A program made the translations under genes and the position numbers. Shown one piece after another: positions 18,445-27,420 of a stretch of 64,000 bases of DNA (positions are counted from its first letter, which is position 1; every line of letters begins with the position of its first letter). The notes below the pieces were generated by a model. It did not search any database, was not told the origin of the DNA, and saw only the letters and a program-made list of their open reading frames with translations. Source of the stretch: Cephaloticoccus capnophilus (GTDB taxonomy: Bacteria > Verrucomicrobiota > Verrucomicrobiia > Opitutales > Opitutaceae); NCBI RefSeq assembly GCF_001580045.1, contig NZ_LSZP01000004.1, forward strand, positions 1-64,000, in the 5' to 3' direction.

Positions 18445-19845
18445 TCACTGGAGGAAGCCGCCGCCGAGTCCACCGAGTCCGCCGCTCGCGCCCGCTGCAC
18501 CGGCTCCGCCCATGCCGCCATTTGCCTGCATGGCTTGTTGCATTTGGCGCATCATTTTGCGCGAGCCGCCGCCTTTCATCATCCGCATCATTTTCTGCAT
18601 TTGCTGGAACTGTTTCAGGAGTTGGTTGACCTCGACGATTTTGACACCTGCGCCGTTGGCGATGCGTTGGCGGCGGCTGCCGTTAAGGATTTGGGGCTTT
18701 TGGCGTTCTTGGCGTGTCATCGATTGGATGATGGCCTCGGTGCGGCTCATTTGTTTGTCGGCGTTGTCGGGGAGGGCGACGCCGCTCATGCCGGGGATCA
18801 TTTTGAGCAGGCCCTGCATGGGGCCCATTTTTTTGAGCTGCTGCATTTGGGCGAGGAAATCGTCGAGGTCGAAGTCGGCTTTGCGCAGCTTCTCGGCCAT
18901 GCGCTCGGCTTCTTTTTGGTCGATGGTTTCTTGGGCGCGCTCGACGAGTGAGACGACGTCGCCCATGCCGAGGATGCGGGAGGCGAGGCGGTCGGGGTGG
19001 AAGGGTTCGAAGGCGTCGGTCTTTTCGCCGGTGCCGGCAAATTTGATCGGGACGCCGGTGATTGCCTTGATGGAGAGGGCGGCACCGCCGCGCGCGTCGC
19101 CGTCGAGTTTGGTGAGGATGAGGCCGGTCAGGGAGACGGCGTCGTGAAAGGCGCGGGCGACGTTGACGGCTTCTTGGCCGAGGGCGCCATCGGCTACGAG
19201 GAGGACTTCATCGGGCTGGATGCGGGTGCGCAGCAGCTTGATTTCCTCGATGAGGTCGGTGTCGATTTGGAGGCGTCCGGCGGTGTCGAAGAGGAGGGCG
19301 TCGTGGTTGCCTGCTTTGGCGGCGTCGAGTGCGGCCTTGCCGATTGCGGAGACGTCGCGCGAGTGGCGGTCGGCGTAAAACCCGAGTCCTTCTTGGGCGG
19401 CGAGGATTTCGAGTTGGTCGATGGCAGCGGGGCGGTAGATATCGCAGGCCACGAGGAGGGGCGAGTAGCCGCGTTTTTTGAGTAGCCGGCCGAGTTTGGC
19501 GGTGGAGGTGGTTTTGCCCGAACCGTGGAGGCCGACCATCATGAGGCGCAGCGGGCGGTGGTCGGAGAGCGCGGTGGTGCCTTCGCCAAGGAGGGCGCTG
19601 AGTTCGTCGTGGATGATTTTGACGATTTGCTGGCCGGGGGTGACGGACTTGAGGACGTCTTGGCCGATGCAGGCGCTTTGGACGCGGTCGATAAAATCGC
19701 GGGCAACCTTGAAGTGCACGTCGGCGGCAAGGAGTGCCGTGCGGACTTCTTTGAGGGCGTCGGCCATGTTGGCCTCGGTGAGGCGGCCTACGCCACGAAG
19801 GTTGCGGAGGGCGGAGCCGAGTTTGTCAGTAAGGGATTCAAACAT
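18445..19845 (-). CDS. ffh: Signal recognition particle protein Ffh
   Basis: SRP54 GTPase that recognises signal sequences co-translationally with 4.5S RNA. It has an N domain ([14 protein letters not shown]), a G domain with P-loop [25 protein letters not shown] and [10 protein letters not shown], and a Met-rich M domain ([49 protein letters not shown]). The C-terminus is an unusually Gly/Ala-rich tail after the last M-domain helix. Start at 19845 (MFESLTD) is the family start; a Met at 19869 would add eight residues. Confidence 0.97.
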   Translation of the reverse strand: MFESLTDKLGSALRNLRGVGRLTEANMADALKEVRTALLAADVHFKVARDFIDRVQSACIGQDVLKSVTPGQQIVKIIHDELSALLGEGTTALSDHRPLRLMMVGLHGSGKTTSTAKLGRLLKKRGYSPLLVACDIYRPAAIDQLEILAAQEGLGFYADRHSRDVSAIGKAALDAAKAGNHDALLFDTAGRLQIDTDLIEEIKLLRTRIQPDEVLLVADGALGQEAVNVARAFHDAVSLTGLILTKLDGDARGGAALSIKAITGVPIKFAGTGEKTDAFEPFHPDRLASRILGMGDVVSLVERAQETIDQKEAERMAEKLRKADFDLDDFLAQMQQLKKMGPMQGLLKMIPGMSGVALPDNADKQMSRTEAIIQSMTRQERQKPQILNGSRRQRIANGAGVKIVEVNQLLKQFQQMQKMMRMMKGGGSRKMMRQMQQAMQANGGMGGAGAAGASGGLGGLGGGFLQ

Positions 19846-20016
19846 GGTGCTAGTCGCACATCCATTCACGCTGGCGCGACAGCATGCAAGAACCCAACGC
19901 CGCTTCCCGCACTGCGGTGGCTCGATGCGCAGTAGCTACGCCTCATATTTCACTGCGGCGTCATATAATAGTGTGGATTCGCGAAGCGGGGGCGGCACAC
20001 AGTGTGCGCTTTCCCT

Positions 20017-20583
20017 ATGAATCCTGTTCTTAAGCTTTTGATGGAGAGCAGCGGTGGCGGAGTCGCTGCTTCGGCGGCGACCAGCGCGCTGGGCTCGGTC
20101 GCACAGTTGGCGCAGCTCGCTGGGCTTTCGGAGGCGGAGGTTAAGGCGCAGTTCGATGAGCTTAAAACGCAGGGCGTTTTTCTCGGTTGGCGACCTGTGC
20201 TGGACTGGGCGCGTGTGAGTGCGGCTAGCGGCAGCGCCTCGGCAGGTGAGGGCGGCGCAGCCGTTGCGCAAGGTACGGTGCGCGCGGTGATCGAAGTGCG
20301 GCTAACGCCGGAGCGCGGGGGCGGGTTTAACCGGCTGGCGAAGCGGATAAGCCTCTTCGATGAGGTGGAGTCGTGCTTCCTAATGTCGGGCGGCTACGAC
20401 CTGCTCGTTTTTGTAAAGGGGCAGTCGATGCAGAAGGTCGCGGGCTTCGTCTCCGAAAAACTTTCGACGATCTCTGGCGTGCTCTCCACGTCTACGCATT
20501 TCCAACTGCGTTGCTACAAGGACCAAGGCTTCGTCCTCGACCCTGATCAGGGTGAGGCGGAGCGGCTGAGCATCGCCCCGTAA
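20017..20583 (+). CDS. Lrp/AsnC-family transcriptional regulator
   Basis: 188 residues. The N-terminal half resembles a winged-helix DNA-binding region (LAGLSEAEVKAQFDELKTQGVFLGWRPVLDW), although the recognition helix is degenerate and an Ala/Gly/Ser-rich linker follows. The C-terminal RAM/ActD effector-binding domain is clear (VRAVIEVRLTPERGGGFNRLAKRISLFDEVESCFLMSGGYDLLVFV). Such proteins sense amino acids. The gene directly precedes an aminotransferase (43-bp gap) on the same strand, a common pairing, so that gene is a plausible target. Confidence 0.87.
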   Translation: MNPVLKLLMESSGGGVAASAATSALGSVAQLAQLAGLSEAEVKAQFDELKTQGVFLGWRPVLDWARVSAASGSASAGEGGAAVAQGTVRAVIEVRLTPERGGGFNRLAKRISLFDEVESCFLMSGGYDLLVFVKGQSMQKVAGFVSEKLSTISGVLSTSTHFQLRCYKDQGFVLDPDQGEAERLSIAP

Positions 20584-20626
20584 TGCTCTGCGTAGTCCGC
20601 TAACTATTACAAAACGAAATACTGAG

Positions 20627-21844
20627 ATGACCCCCATGAGTAATGACACAGCGCAACAACGTTGGGTAGCGGCGCACATTGCTGGACTGCCGAGGAGCGG
20701 GATTCGCGATTTTTTTGAACTCGTCGCCAAGATGAAGGGCCAAGACGTGATTTCGCTCGGTGTGGGCGAGCCGGACTTTGTCACGCCGTGGCACATCCGC
20801 GAGGCGGCCATTTACGCGCTCGAAAAGGGAAAGACTCACTACACCTCGAATCTAGGGATGCTGGAGTTGCGCCGCGCGATTTCGGATTACGTGGCCGGGC
20901 ATTTCGGCGTCTCGTATCGGCCCGAAGACCAAGTGCTCGTAACGGTGGGTGTGAGCGAGGCGCTGGACTTGGCCTTCCGCGCGTTTTGCAACCCGGGCGA
21001 TAAGGTGCTGTATCACTCGCCGTGCTACGTGTCGTACCATCCCAGCATCGCGCTCGTGCACGCGCAGGGAATCGCGGTGCCGACCTACGCGAAGGATAAC
21101 TTCGCTCTGACCGCGGAGGCGCTCCGTGCGGCGTGGGAGCCGGGCTGTAAAATCCTAATGCTCAACTTGCCCTGCAACCCGACAGGCGGCACCTGCACGC
21201 GCGATCAGCTCAGCGAAATCGCCGAGTTCGCCCGCGAGAAAGATCTCTTGGTTTTCAGCGATGAGATTTACTCGGAGCTCACCTTCGAGGGCCAGCACAC
21301 GAGTATCGCGAGCCTGCCCGGGATGGCCGAGCGCACGGTTTTCCTGCACGGATTTTCTAAAGCCTTTGCAATGACAGGCTGGCGAATCGGCTACGCGTGT
21401 GGGCCAGAGGCGCTCATCGACGCGATGATGAAAGTGCACCAATACTCAATGATGTGTGTCTCCATCGTCTCACAGGAGGCAGCGATCGAAGCTCTCACGC
21501 ATGGCTGGGATAGCGTGCAGGCGATGCGTGAGCAATACCACCGGCGGCGCGATTTGCTCGTGCGTCGGTTTAACGAGATGGGCCTAAAATGCCACTCGCC
21601 GCGCGGCTCATTTTACACCTTTCCCGACATCACGGCGACTGGGCTCGACGAGCGGACCTTTGCCGCTGAGTTGCTCAAACAAGAGAAAGTCGCGGTCGTC
21701 CCGGGTACGGCGTTTGGCGAGGGCGGGCGCGGCCATGTGCGCGCGTGCTTCGCCACCGCCTACGACCAAATCATTGAGGCTTGCGACCGGATGGAGCGAT
21801 TTGTGGCGGCCCAACTTGGGAAGTCAGATACAGGAAACCGATGA
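20627..21844 (+). CDS. Class I/II PLP aminotransferase (PatA/AspC-like)
   Basis: 405-residue fold type I aminotransferase: ISLGVGEPDFVTPWHIREAA, LNLPCNPTGG, VFSDEIYSELTF, the PLP lysine in LHGFSKAFAMTGWRIGYACG, and a C-terminal GRGHVRACFATAYDQI. It is close in layout to PatA-type N-acetyl-diaminopimelate or aspartate aminotransferases; the exact substrate is uncertain. It overlaps der by 4 bp (ATGA at 21841) and lies 43 bp after the Lrp-like gene, so the three may form one transcription unit. Confidence 0.88.
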   Translation: MTPMSNDTAQQRWVAAHIAGLPRSGIRDFFELVAKMKGQDVISLGVGEPDFVTPWHIREAAIYALEKGKTHYTSNLGMLELRRAISDYVAGHFGVSYRPEDQVLVTVGVSEALDLAFRAFCNPGDKVLYHSPCYVSYHPSIALVHAQGIAVPTYAKDNFALTAEALRAAWEPGCKILMLNLPCNPTGGTCTRDQLSEIAEFAREKDLLVFSDEIYSELTFEGQHTSIASLPGMAERTVFLHGFSKAFAMTGWRIGYACGPEALIDAMMKVHQYSMMCVSIVSQEAAIEALTHGWDSVQAMREQYHRRRDLLVRRFNEMGLKCHSPRGSFYTFPDITATGLDERTFAAELLKQEKVAVVPGTAFGEGGRGHVRACFATAYDQIIEACDRMERFVAAQLGKSDTGNR

Positions 21845-23439
21845 GCAGCCACGCACGCACACAGAACCGTATCGTCGCCATTGTGGGCCGGCCCAATGTG
21901 GGCAAAAGCCGCCTGTTTAACCGATTGGCGCGGCGGCGTATTTCCATCGTGCACGATGAGGCGGGGATCACGCGCGATGTGATTTCGACCGAGATCGAGG
22001 AGGGCCGCTACACGTTGCTCGATACGAGTGGGCTCGGGCTCACGGGGAGTGATACGCCGCAGCGGATCACGGCAGCGGCGGAGCAACAGGTGGACTTTGC
22101 CATCGATACGGCGGGGCTGATTCTCTTCGTCATCGATGGACTTAGCGGCACGACTGCGCTCGACGAGCAAATCGCGCGCAAACTGCGCCGCGCAAAGGCA
22201 AAGGTGCGGCTCGTCGTCAACAAGGCAGACTTCGATGAGGCGCGTGTCGATTTGGCCGAGGCGTATCGCTTCGGGCTGGGCGAGCCGATCAGCGTTTCGG
22301 CAGAGCACGGGCACGGCGAAGGGCGGCTGCGCGAGGCGATTTTAGACGCACTTGGGCCAGCACCAGAGCCGGATGGGGAAGCGGACGACGCGGGAGTTGA
22401 AAACGCTGAGGAGGCGGCCCCCCAGCCTTATAAAAGTCGAGAAAAGCGCCCCCTGCGGCTCTGCTTCCTCGGCCGGCCCAATGTTGGGAAATCCTCGCTC
22501 AGCAACCGGCTGCTCGCGAGCGAGCGCTTAATCGTAAGCGACATGCCCGGCACGACGCGTGACGCGGTCGAGTTGCCCTTTACGTTCACGGGCCGCAATG
22601 GCCGCAGCTACCCGTTCAGCCTCATTGATACGGCGGGCATCAAGGCGGCGACCAAGCTCGCGGCGCCGGTGGAGTATTTTTCGCGCTTGCGCTCGCTCGA
22701 TGCGATTCAGCGTGCGGACGTGGTCTTCCTCGTGCTCGATGCGCTGGAAGGCGTCACCCAGCAGGACAAGGCGATTGCGGGCGAGGCGGTGAAGGAGCGC
22801 AAACCCATCGTCGTCGTCGTTAATAAGTGGGATCTCGTGCACGCCGCCTTTGAAAAGCCCGAGGGCTTAAAGGGCTTCGCGAGTGAGCGAGATTACCGCG
22901 AGAAGTATGAGCGGGCCGTTTTTGAGCGCTTGTTTTTTACGCCGGGTGCGCCGCTCATTTTTGCTTCGGCGCATAGCGAACTCGCGCTCGACCGGATGAT
23001 GAACGCGGCGGTGAAGCTCGACCGCACTTTAGAGAAAAAGCTCCCCACGGGCCGCCTCAACCGGCTGCTTGCGGAACTCACCGAGCGCACGCCGCCGCCC
23101 GTTGTCGGTAGCCGCCGCTTTCGGATTTATTATGCGACGCAGACGGGGCGCCGCCCCTTTCGCATTCGGATTTTTTGTAACCGCGAAGACCGGCTCCCCG
23201 AGAGCTACCGCCGTTACCTCGAGTCGGGCGTGATACGCGAATTCAAACTCGAAGGCTGCCCCGTCTACTTCGACCTCGTCGGCAAAGAAAAGCACACGCC
23301 CGGGGCCTCCTACACTTCACGGAAAAACTCGGCAGGCACGGAGGCGCACTCTCCGACTCCGGCTAAGTGGCGGAGCGCGGAAGCCGCTGAATTGGGGGCG
23401 GACAATTTCGGAGGCGACTACACGACGCTCGAAGATTAG
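21841..23439 (+). CDS. der: Ribosome biogenesis GTPase Der (EngA)
   Basis: Double-GTPase essential for 50S assembly, 532 residues. The first G domain has GRPNVGKSRLFNRL, DTSGLGL, and NKAD. The second has GRPNVGKSSLSNRLL, DTAGIK and NKWD. A C-terminal KH-like domain follows (VGSRRFRIYYATQTGRRPFRIRIFCN). The ~50 C-terminal residues past the KH domain are poorly conserved and polar. Start ATG at 21841 overlaps the preceding stop. Confidence 0.96.
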   Translation: MSSHARTQNRIVAIVGRPNVGKSRLFNRLARRRISIVHDEAGITRDVISTEIEEGRYTLLDTSGLGLTGSDTPQRITAAAEQQVDFAIDTAGLILFVIDGLSGTTALDEQIARKLRRAKAKVRLVVNKADFDEARVDLAEAYRFGLGEPISVSAEHGHGEGRLREAILDALGPAPEPDGEADDAGVENAEEAAPQPYKSREKRPLRLCFLGRPNVGKSSLSNRLLASERLIVSDMPGTTRDAVELPFTFTGRNGRSYPFSLIDTAGIKAATKLAAPVEYFSRLRSLDAIQRADVVFLVLDALEGVTQQDKAIAGEAVKERKPIVVVVNKWDLVHAAFEKPEGLKGFASERDYREKYERAVFERLFFTPGAPLIFASAHSELALDRMMNAAVKLDRTLEKKLPTGRLNRLLAELTERTPPPVVGSRRFRIYYATQTGRRPFRIRIFCNREDRLPESYRRYLESGVIREFKLEGCPVYFDLVGKEKHTPGASYTSRKNSAGTEAHSPTPAKWRSAEAAELGADNFGGDYTTLED

Positions 23440-23466
23440 GCCGATCTCAGCCAGAGATAACTCACT

Positions 23467-24450
23467 GTGACGACCGCTGCTGCTCCACTCCGCCTCGTAT
23501 TTCTGGGCTCTGACCCAATCGCACTGCCGCTGCTCAACTGGCTTTGGGAAAGCACCGAAGGCCCTGCGGTCGCGCAGATAGTTGGCGTCTTTACGCAGCC
23601 GGACCGCCCGGTTGGGCGCGGCCAAAAAATCACGGCCAATGCGATAAAACAGTGGGCACTTGCGCGAGGACTTCCCGTTTACCAACCGGAGACGCTCGAC
23701 ACGTTTGCGCTCGATACACTGGCTTCGCTGCGGGCGGATCTCTCGCTTGTTATGGCCTACGGACATATCTTGCGGGACGAGTTTATCGCTGCGCCACGAC
23801 TCGGGACGCTCAACCTGCACGCCTCAATTTTGCCCGCGTATCGCGGAGCCTCGCCGATTCAGATGGCAGTTGCGAATGGTGAGACGGAGACAGGGCTTAG
23901 CCTCATGCGAATCGTCCGCGAGCTCGACGCGGGGGCGGTGGCCGATGTCGAGCGCGTGCCAATCGCCCCGCTCGATACCGCGCTCGAAGTCGAAGCCAAA
24001 CTCGCTGCTGCCTGCGTGCCGCTCCTTGCGCGAAACTTGCCGAAGTTGGCCAGAGGCGAGCTCGTCTTTCACGAACAGGACCACGCTAGAGCGACCTTTT
24101 GCCGTCGGCTGGAAAAGAGCGACGGCGTCCTCGACTTTACGCGCCCCGCTGCCGAACTCGCCGCGCGAATCAACGGCCTTTTCCCCTGGCCAGCCTGCTC
24201 GTTCCAGGTTGGCGAGAAGTCGATTAAGTGCGGTTTGGCCGATGTTGCGCCGAGTGCGGTGGCGAGTGTCGCCGCGCACGCTACGGGCCCCGGCACAGTC
24301 CTCGGCGCAGACGCGGAGGGGCTTTTGATTTCGACGGGCGAGGGGATTTTGCGCGTGAGGCGACTACAGCGCCCCGGCGGCCAAATGCTCCCCGCTGCCG
24401 ACTTCCTGCGCGGCAACCCGATCTTAGCGGGCACGGTGTGCGGTCAGTGA
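23467..24450 (+). CDS. fmt: Methionyl-tRNA formyltransferase
   Basis: Formylates initiator Met-tRNA using 10-formyl-THF. N-terminal hydrolase fold: LRLVFLGSDPIALPLL, VFTQPDRPVGRGQKI, the catalytic segment LNLHASILPAYRGASPIQMAVANGETETGLSLM, and a C-terminal OB-like domain. 327 residues, normal length. The start is GTG at 23467, 27 bp after der. The stop codon lies within a near-copy of the 15-bp palindrome (24440-24454). No def gene is adjacent. Confidence 0.95.
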   Translation: MTTAAAPLRLVFLGSDPIALPLLNWLWESTEGPAVAQIVGVFTQPDRPVGRGQKITANAIKQWALARGLPVYQPETLDTFALDTLASLRADLSLVMAYGHILRDEFIAAPRLGTLNLHASILPAYRGASPIQMAVANGETETGLSLMRIVRELDAGAVADVERVPIAPLDTALEVEAKLAAACVPLLARNLPKLARGELVFHEQDHARATFCRRLEKSDGVLDFTRPAAELAARINGLFPWPACSFQVGEKSIKCGLADVAPSAVASVAAHATGPGTVLGADAEGLLISTGEGILRVRRLQRPGGQMLPAADFLRGNPILAGTVCGQ

Positions 24451-24639
24451 TCGCGGCCATTTTGGCGAAGGCCCGTTGGTAGGTTCGCCTGCCAAGCCTG
24501 ACCACGCGCCAAAGCGGCCCCTGCCGGAGTAGGGCAGGGCGCGTTGCGTGCTATAGGGTGTCCGCGAGATGAATTGCCAGCGGTGGGGCATCGCTAAGTC
24601 TTGTTTTTGGCTAAAGATTTGGGAGAGGCTGTGGGGGTT

Positions 24640-25212
24640 ATGTTGCTTCGCCTCTTTTTGATTTTTTCCACGCTCGGGCTCAGTGCTCATGCGCAGGGCA
24701 ATGCGCTCCAATACGAACTGGCCAATTTGCGCGAAGACATGCGCGGGCTCGTGCAGCGAGTGGGCGAGTTGACGCTGCGCGTGGAGCAGCTTGAGCGCGA
24801 AAATGCGACGCTGCGTAGCCGCAGCGATTCTGCGGCGCAAAGCTACGCGACCGTCTCGCAGCTCAACGACGCAGTGGCGGACCTTAACCGCATCGTGAAG
24901 GCCGCTGCTTCGAGCTCCAAGGGGGAGGTGCTTAAAGAGGTTGACCGGAAAATTTCGGCTCTGGCGAAACAGACGAACGCCGCGCTCGACTCGCTCGCTA
25001 AGGGCCAAGCACAGCGGCCTGCCGTGCAGACAAGCTTTAGCGACGATTACTCGCAGCAAGGGACGAGCTACACAGTGCAGCGCGGCGATACGATTTCCTC
25101 CATCGCGCAAAAGACGGGAGCGCGTGCGCGGGACATCATTAACGCCAATAAAATAGGCGACCCGACGCGGCTCCAAGTTGGGCAGACGCTCTTTATTCCT
25201 CAACCGAAGTAG
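24640..25212 (+). CDS. Secreted LysM-domain protein with coiled coil
   Basis: 190 residues. N-terminal signal peptide MLLRLFLIFSTLGLSAHAQG, cleavage likely after AHA. Residues ~20-60 form a coiled coil (LQYELANLREDMRGLVQRVGELTLRVEQLERENATL), followed by a polar linker. A single C-terminal LysM domain (YTVQRGDTISSIAQKTGARARDIINANKI...LQVGQTLFIP) should bind peptidoglycan. Start ATG at 24640 puts the signal peptide at the N-terminus; the frame remains open to 24601. It is a probable periplasmic cell-wall-associated factor of unknown role. Confidence 0.87.
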   Translation: MLLRLFLIFSTLGLSAHAQGNALQYELANLREDMRGLVQRVGELTLRVEQLERENATLRSRSDSAAQSYATVSQLNDAVADLNRIVKAAASSSKGEVLKEVDRKISALAKQTNAALDSLAKGQAQRPAVQTSFSDDYSQQGTSYTVQRGDTISSIAQKTGARARDIINANKIGDPTRLQVGQTLFIPQPK

Positions 25213-25271
25213 GTGCCGCTACCTCGCCTTATTTCCCTCCATCTCCTCCATCGTTTTTTCTGCACACACGC

Positions 25272-26462
25272 ATGTCTGCTGCTCCCGTAAAATCGCGCCT
25301 AGGCCGTGGCCTCGGCGGCCTCATCGCTAAAGCGTCTTCGCCTGCCGCTCCTGCTCCAGCGCAAGCGGCCGCTCCCGTGTCCGCTCGACCGGTAGCCGCT
25401 GCTAAAAAGCCGGTTTCCAAGTCGGGGAAATCCGTTTCGGCAAAACCGGCAGCGACATCCACGGCAGAGCGTAAGTCTACGGCTCGACCCGTAGAAACTG
25501 CCTCTTCGCCAAAGCGGAAAGCCGATGCGGCACCAAGTGCGGAAGCCTTGGCGGCGGCAAGTGCGCCTGCCTTGTCGGCTAAGGCCGCCCTGAGCACGCC
25601 GTCTGGCACGCAAGAATGGAGGGCGGACTCGGCTTACTTGGAGATTCCGGTTTTTCAGATTGAGCCGAGCCCTTACCAAGCGCGGCGCGTGTTTGCGCCG
25701 GAAGCCCTTCGCGAGCTGGCCGAGAGCATTCAATCGGAAGGATTGCTTCAGCCCATTGTGGTGCGGCGTGTGGAGGATGCTGAGGCGGGCGCGTCGGGAG
25801 TGCGTTACCAACTGGTGGCGGGCGAGCGGCGTTGGCGCGCGTTTCAGGGGTTGAATCTAAAGGCGATTCCGGCGCGGGTGGTTGAGGCGGGCGATGCCTC
25901 TTCGGCGGCTCTCGGCTTAATTGAGAACCTTCAGCGCGACGGATTAAACCCGATCGAAGAGGCACACGGGTTTGCGAGTTTGATTCGCGACTTCGACCTC
26001 ACACAGGAAGCGGCGGCTGACCGCGTGGGCCGCAGTCGCGCAAGCGTGGCGAATACGCTGCGGCTGCTCTCGCTCGACGAGGAGCTGCAAGGCTACCTCG
26101 CCAAGGGGCTGCTTTCGACGGGACATGCGAAGGTGCTGCTCGGCGTGGCAGACTCGGCGCAGCGCGCCTTGCTGGCGCGGCGGGTGATTGAGGAAGGCTT
26201 GAGCGTGCGAGCGACTGAGCGGCTTGTGCAGGAGCTTGAGAAAACCAGTAGCGCGGCTCCGCGAACGGGAGGACGCGCCGCGAAGCGCGGTGGCGCGGCA
26301 CGCGATGCGGAGGCGGTGGCGGCGATTGAGCAGAAGCTCACTTCGCAACTCGGTGCGCGCGTGGCCGTGCTGCACACGCCGAAGAAAGGGCGCATTGTCA
26401 TCGAATACCACGGCAACGAGGACTTGCAGCGCGTGCTTGGGAAACTGGGCGTCGCACTGTGA
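25272..26462 (+). CDS. parB: ParB/Spo0J-family chromosome partitioning protein
   Basis: 396 residues. The N-terminal ~110 residues are Ala/Lys/Ser-rich and probably disordered, but begin with SRLGRGLGGLIAKA, the ParA-interacting motif of ParB proteins. The CTPase/ParB domain follows: IEPSPYQARRVFAPEALRELAESI, VAGERRWRAFQ, and LIENLQRDGLNPIEEAHGFASL. Then comes the helix-turn-helix (TQEAAADRVGRSRASVANTLRLL) and a C-terminal dimerisation domain. It loads at parS and organises origin segregation. No parA is adjacent, which is unusual for a chromosomal parB. The repeat element at 26502 starts 40 bp after the stop. Confidence 0.95.
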   Translation: MSAAPVKSRLGRGLGGLIAKASSPAAPAPAQAAAPVSARPVAAAKKPVSKSGKSVSAKPAATSTAERKSTARPVETASSPKRKADAAPSAEALAAASAPALSAKAALSTPSGTQEWRADSAYLEIPVFQIEPSPYQARRVFAPEALRELAESIQSEGLLQPIVVRRVEDAEAGASGVRYQLVAGERRWRAFQGLNLKAIPARVVEAGDASSAALGLIENLQRDGLNPIEEAHGFASLIRDFDLTQEAAADRVGRSRASVANTLRLLSLDEELQGYLAKGLLSTGHAKVLLGVADSAQRALLARRVIEEGLSVRATERLVQELEKTSSAAPRTGGRAAKRGGAARDAEAVAAIEQKLTSQLGARVAVLHTPKKGRIVIEYHGNEDLQRVLGKLGVAL

Positions 26463-26501
26463 GGCGTGCCGCCTCGGCCAGTGACCGCTCTCTCTGAGCT
26501 T

Positions 26502-26793
26502 CCACTGCGCGTGGTGCGGCAGCGTGTCGCTGCACCCATTCACAGAGCCGCTTGGTTGCCGTGCATTCGCACAGTAACCAAGCGGCTCTGTGAAAAGGAA
26601 CCCAAGCTTGGAGGTGGGAGTTTACTGGTGATTTTTCCCACCTCGCCCGAGCGGGTTATTACTCTACTTTCCCTGTCGCAACGCGACAGGGGGGAATGCT
26701 TTCAAATTTGGGAATTGGTTTCGTCGCGAAGCGACGGGGGCAATTCCCAAATTGAACGGGTGCAGCGACACGCTGCCGCACCACGCGTAGTGG
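26502..26793. repeat. Mosaic hairpin element, copy A (complete, long form, 292 bp)
   Basis: Bounded by 39-bp terminal inverted repeats (26502-26540 and 26755-26793, 37 of 39 positions complementary). Each end itself contains two hairpins: CCAC/GTGG and GCAGCG/CGCTGC. Internal modules in order: a 17-bp perfect stem (26541-26557 with 26576-26592); GAGGTGGGA/TCCCACCTC (26611-26619 with 26636-26644); a core CCCTGTCGC-AAC-GCGACAGGG (26671-26691); and a 13-bp stem AATTTGGGAATTG/CAATTCCCAAATT (26705-26753) enclosing CGTCGC-GAA-GCGACG. There is no credible gene inside. It fills most of the parB-secG gap; in the remaining 189 bp (26794-26982) I see nothing. Confidence 0.85.
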
Positions 26794-26982
26794 GAAAAGT
26801 GCAGCTCACTCGTGGGCTACGGTGCTGACTTCGTCCCGGGCACGTTGGAAACGGGAACAGGTCACTAAGGAAACATCGTGTTACGCAGTGTCCGGTTTTC
26901 ACTCCGGGTGTGCGGGCTCATATCCCTAGATTGACAAAGTGGGGTGAGGGCTGATGCTCAGCGCCCCTTCCTTCCCCCTGCT

Positions 26983-27405
26983 ATGAGCATTTTACTCGGT
27001 ATTCTTACTTTTATCCTGATCCTCATTTCGGTCGCGCTCGTTTTGCTCGTGCTGATGCAGAAGGCGAAGAACGATGGCGGAGCGGGTGCAGTGCTGGGCG
27101 GCGGGATGACCGAGTCCACCTTTGGCGCGGACACGGGGAATGTGCTCAGCAAGACAACGATCAATGCGACCATCGCCTTCTTTGTCCTGAGTTTTCTGCT
27201 CTACCTCGGGCACCTTTATCAAAATCGACATAGCGACGCGAGTGGCGGTGTCGGGCTACCGACGATTGAAGCGGAGGCCAGCGCGGCGGAAGCTGCGGTG
27301 AGTGCCGAAGCCGAATCGGCCAATGTACTCTTGCCGAATCTCGCCGCGCCTGCCGCTTCGGCAGCGGAGCCAACTGGCGAAGCGGCTGCTGGCGAGGGCA
27401 ACTAA
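26983..27405 (+). CDS. secG: Preprotein translocase subunit SecG
   Basis: 140 residues. Two transmembrane helices (LLGILTFILILISVALVLLVLMQ and TIAFFVLSFLLYLGHLY) flank the conserved cytoplasmic loop (KAKNDGGAGAVLGGGMTESTFGADTGNVLSKTT), the classical SecG pattern. The C-terminal ~65 residues are an Ala/Glu-rich acidic tail, longer than in most SecG proteins. Start ATG at 26983 (MSILLG) places the first helix at the N-terminus; an upstream in-frame start at 26944 adds 13 unlikely residues. Part of the SecYEG channel in the inner membrane. Confidence 0.94.
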   Translation: MSILLGILTFILILISVALVLLVLMQKAKNDGGAGAVLGGGMTESTFGADTGNVLSKTTINATIAFFVLSFLLYLGHLYQNRHSDASGGVGLPTIEAEASAAEAAVSAEAESANVLLPNLAAPAASAAEPTGEAAAGEGN

Positions 27406-27420
27406 TTGTTTTCGCGCTGA

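Noticed and set aside
26502-26793. Mosaic element considered as an insertion sequence or integron attC site
   Set aside because: No transposase or integrase gene in any copy and no attC-type GTTRRRY core recognised; kept as an ORF-less repeat.
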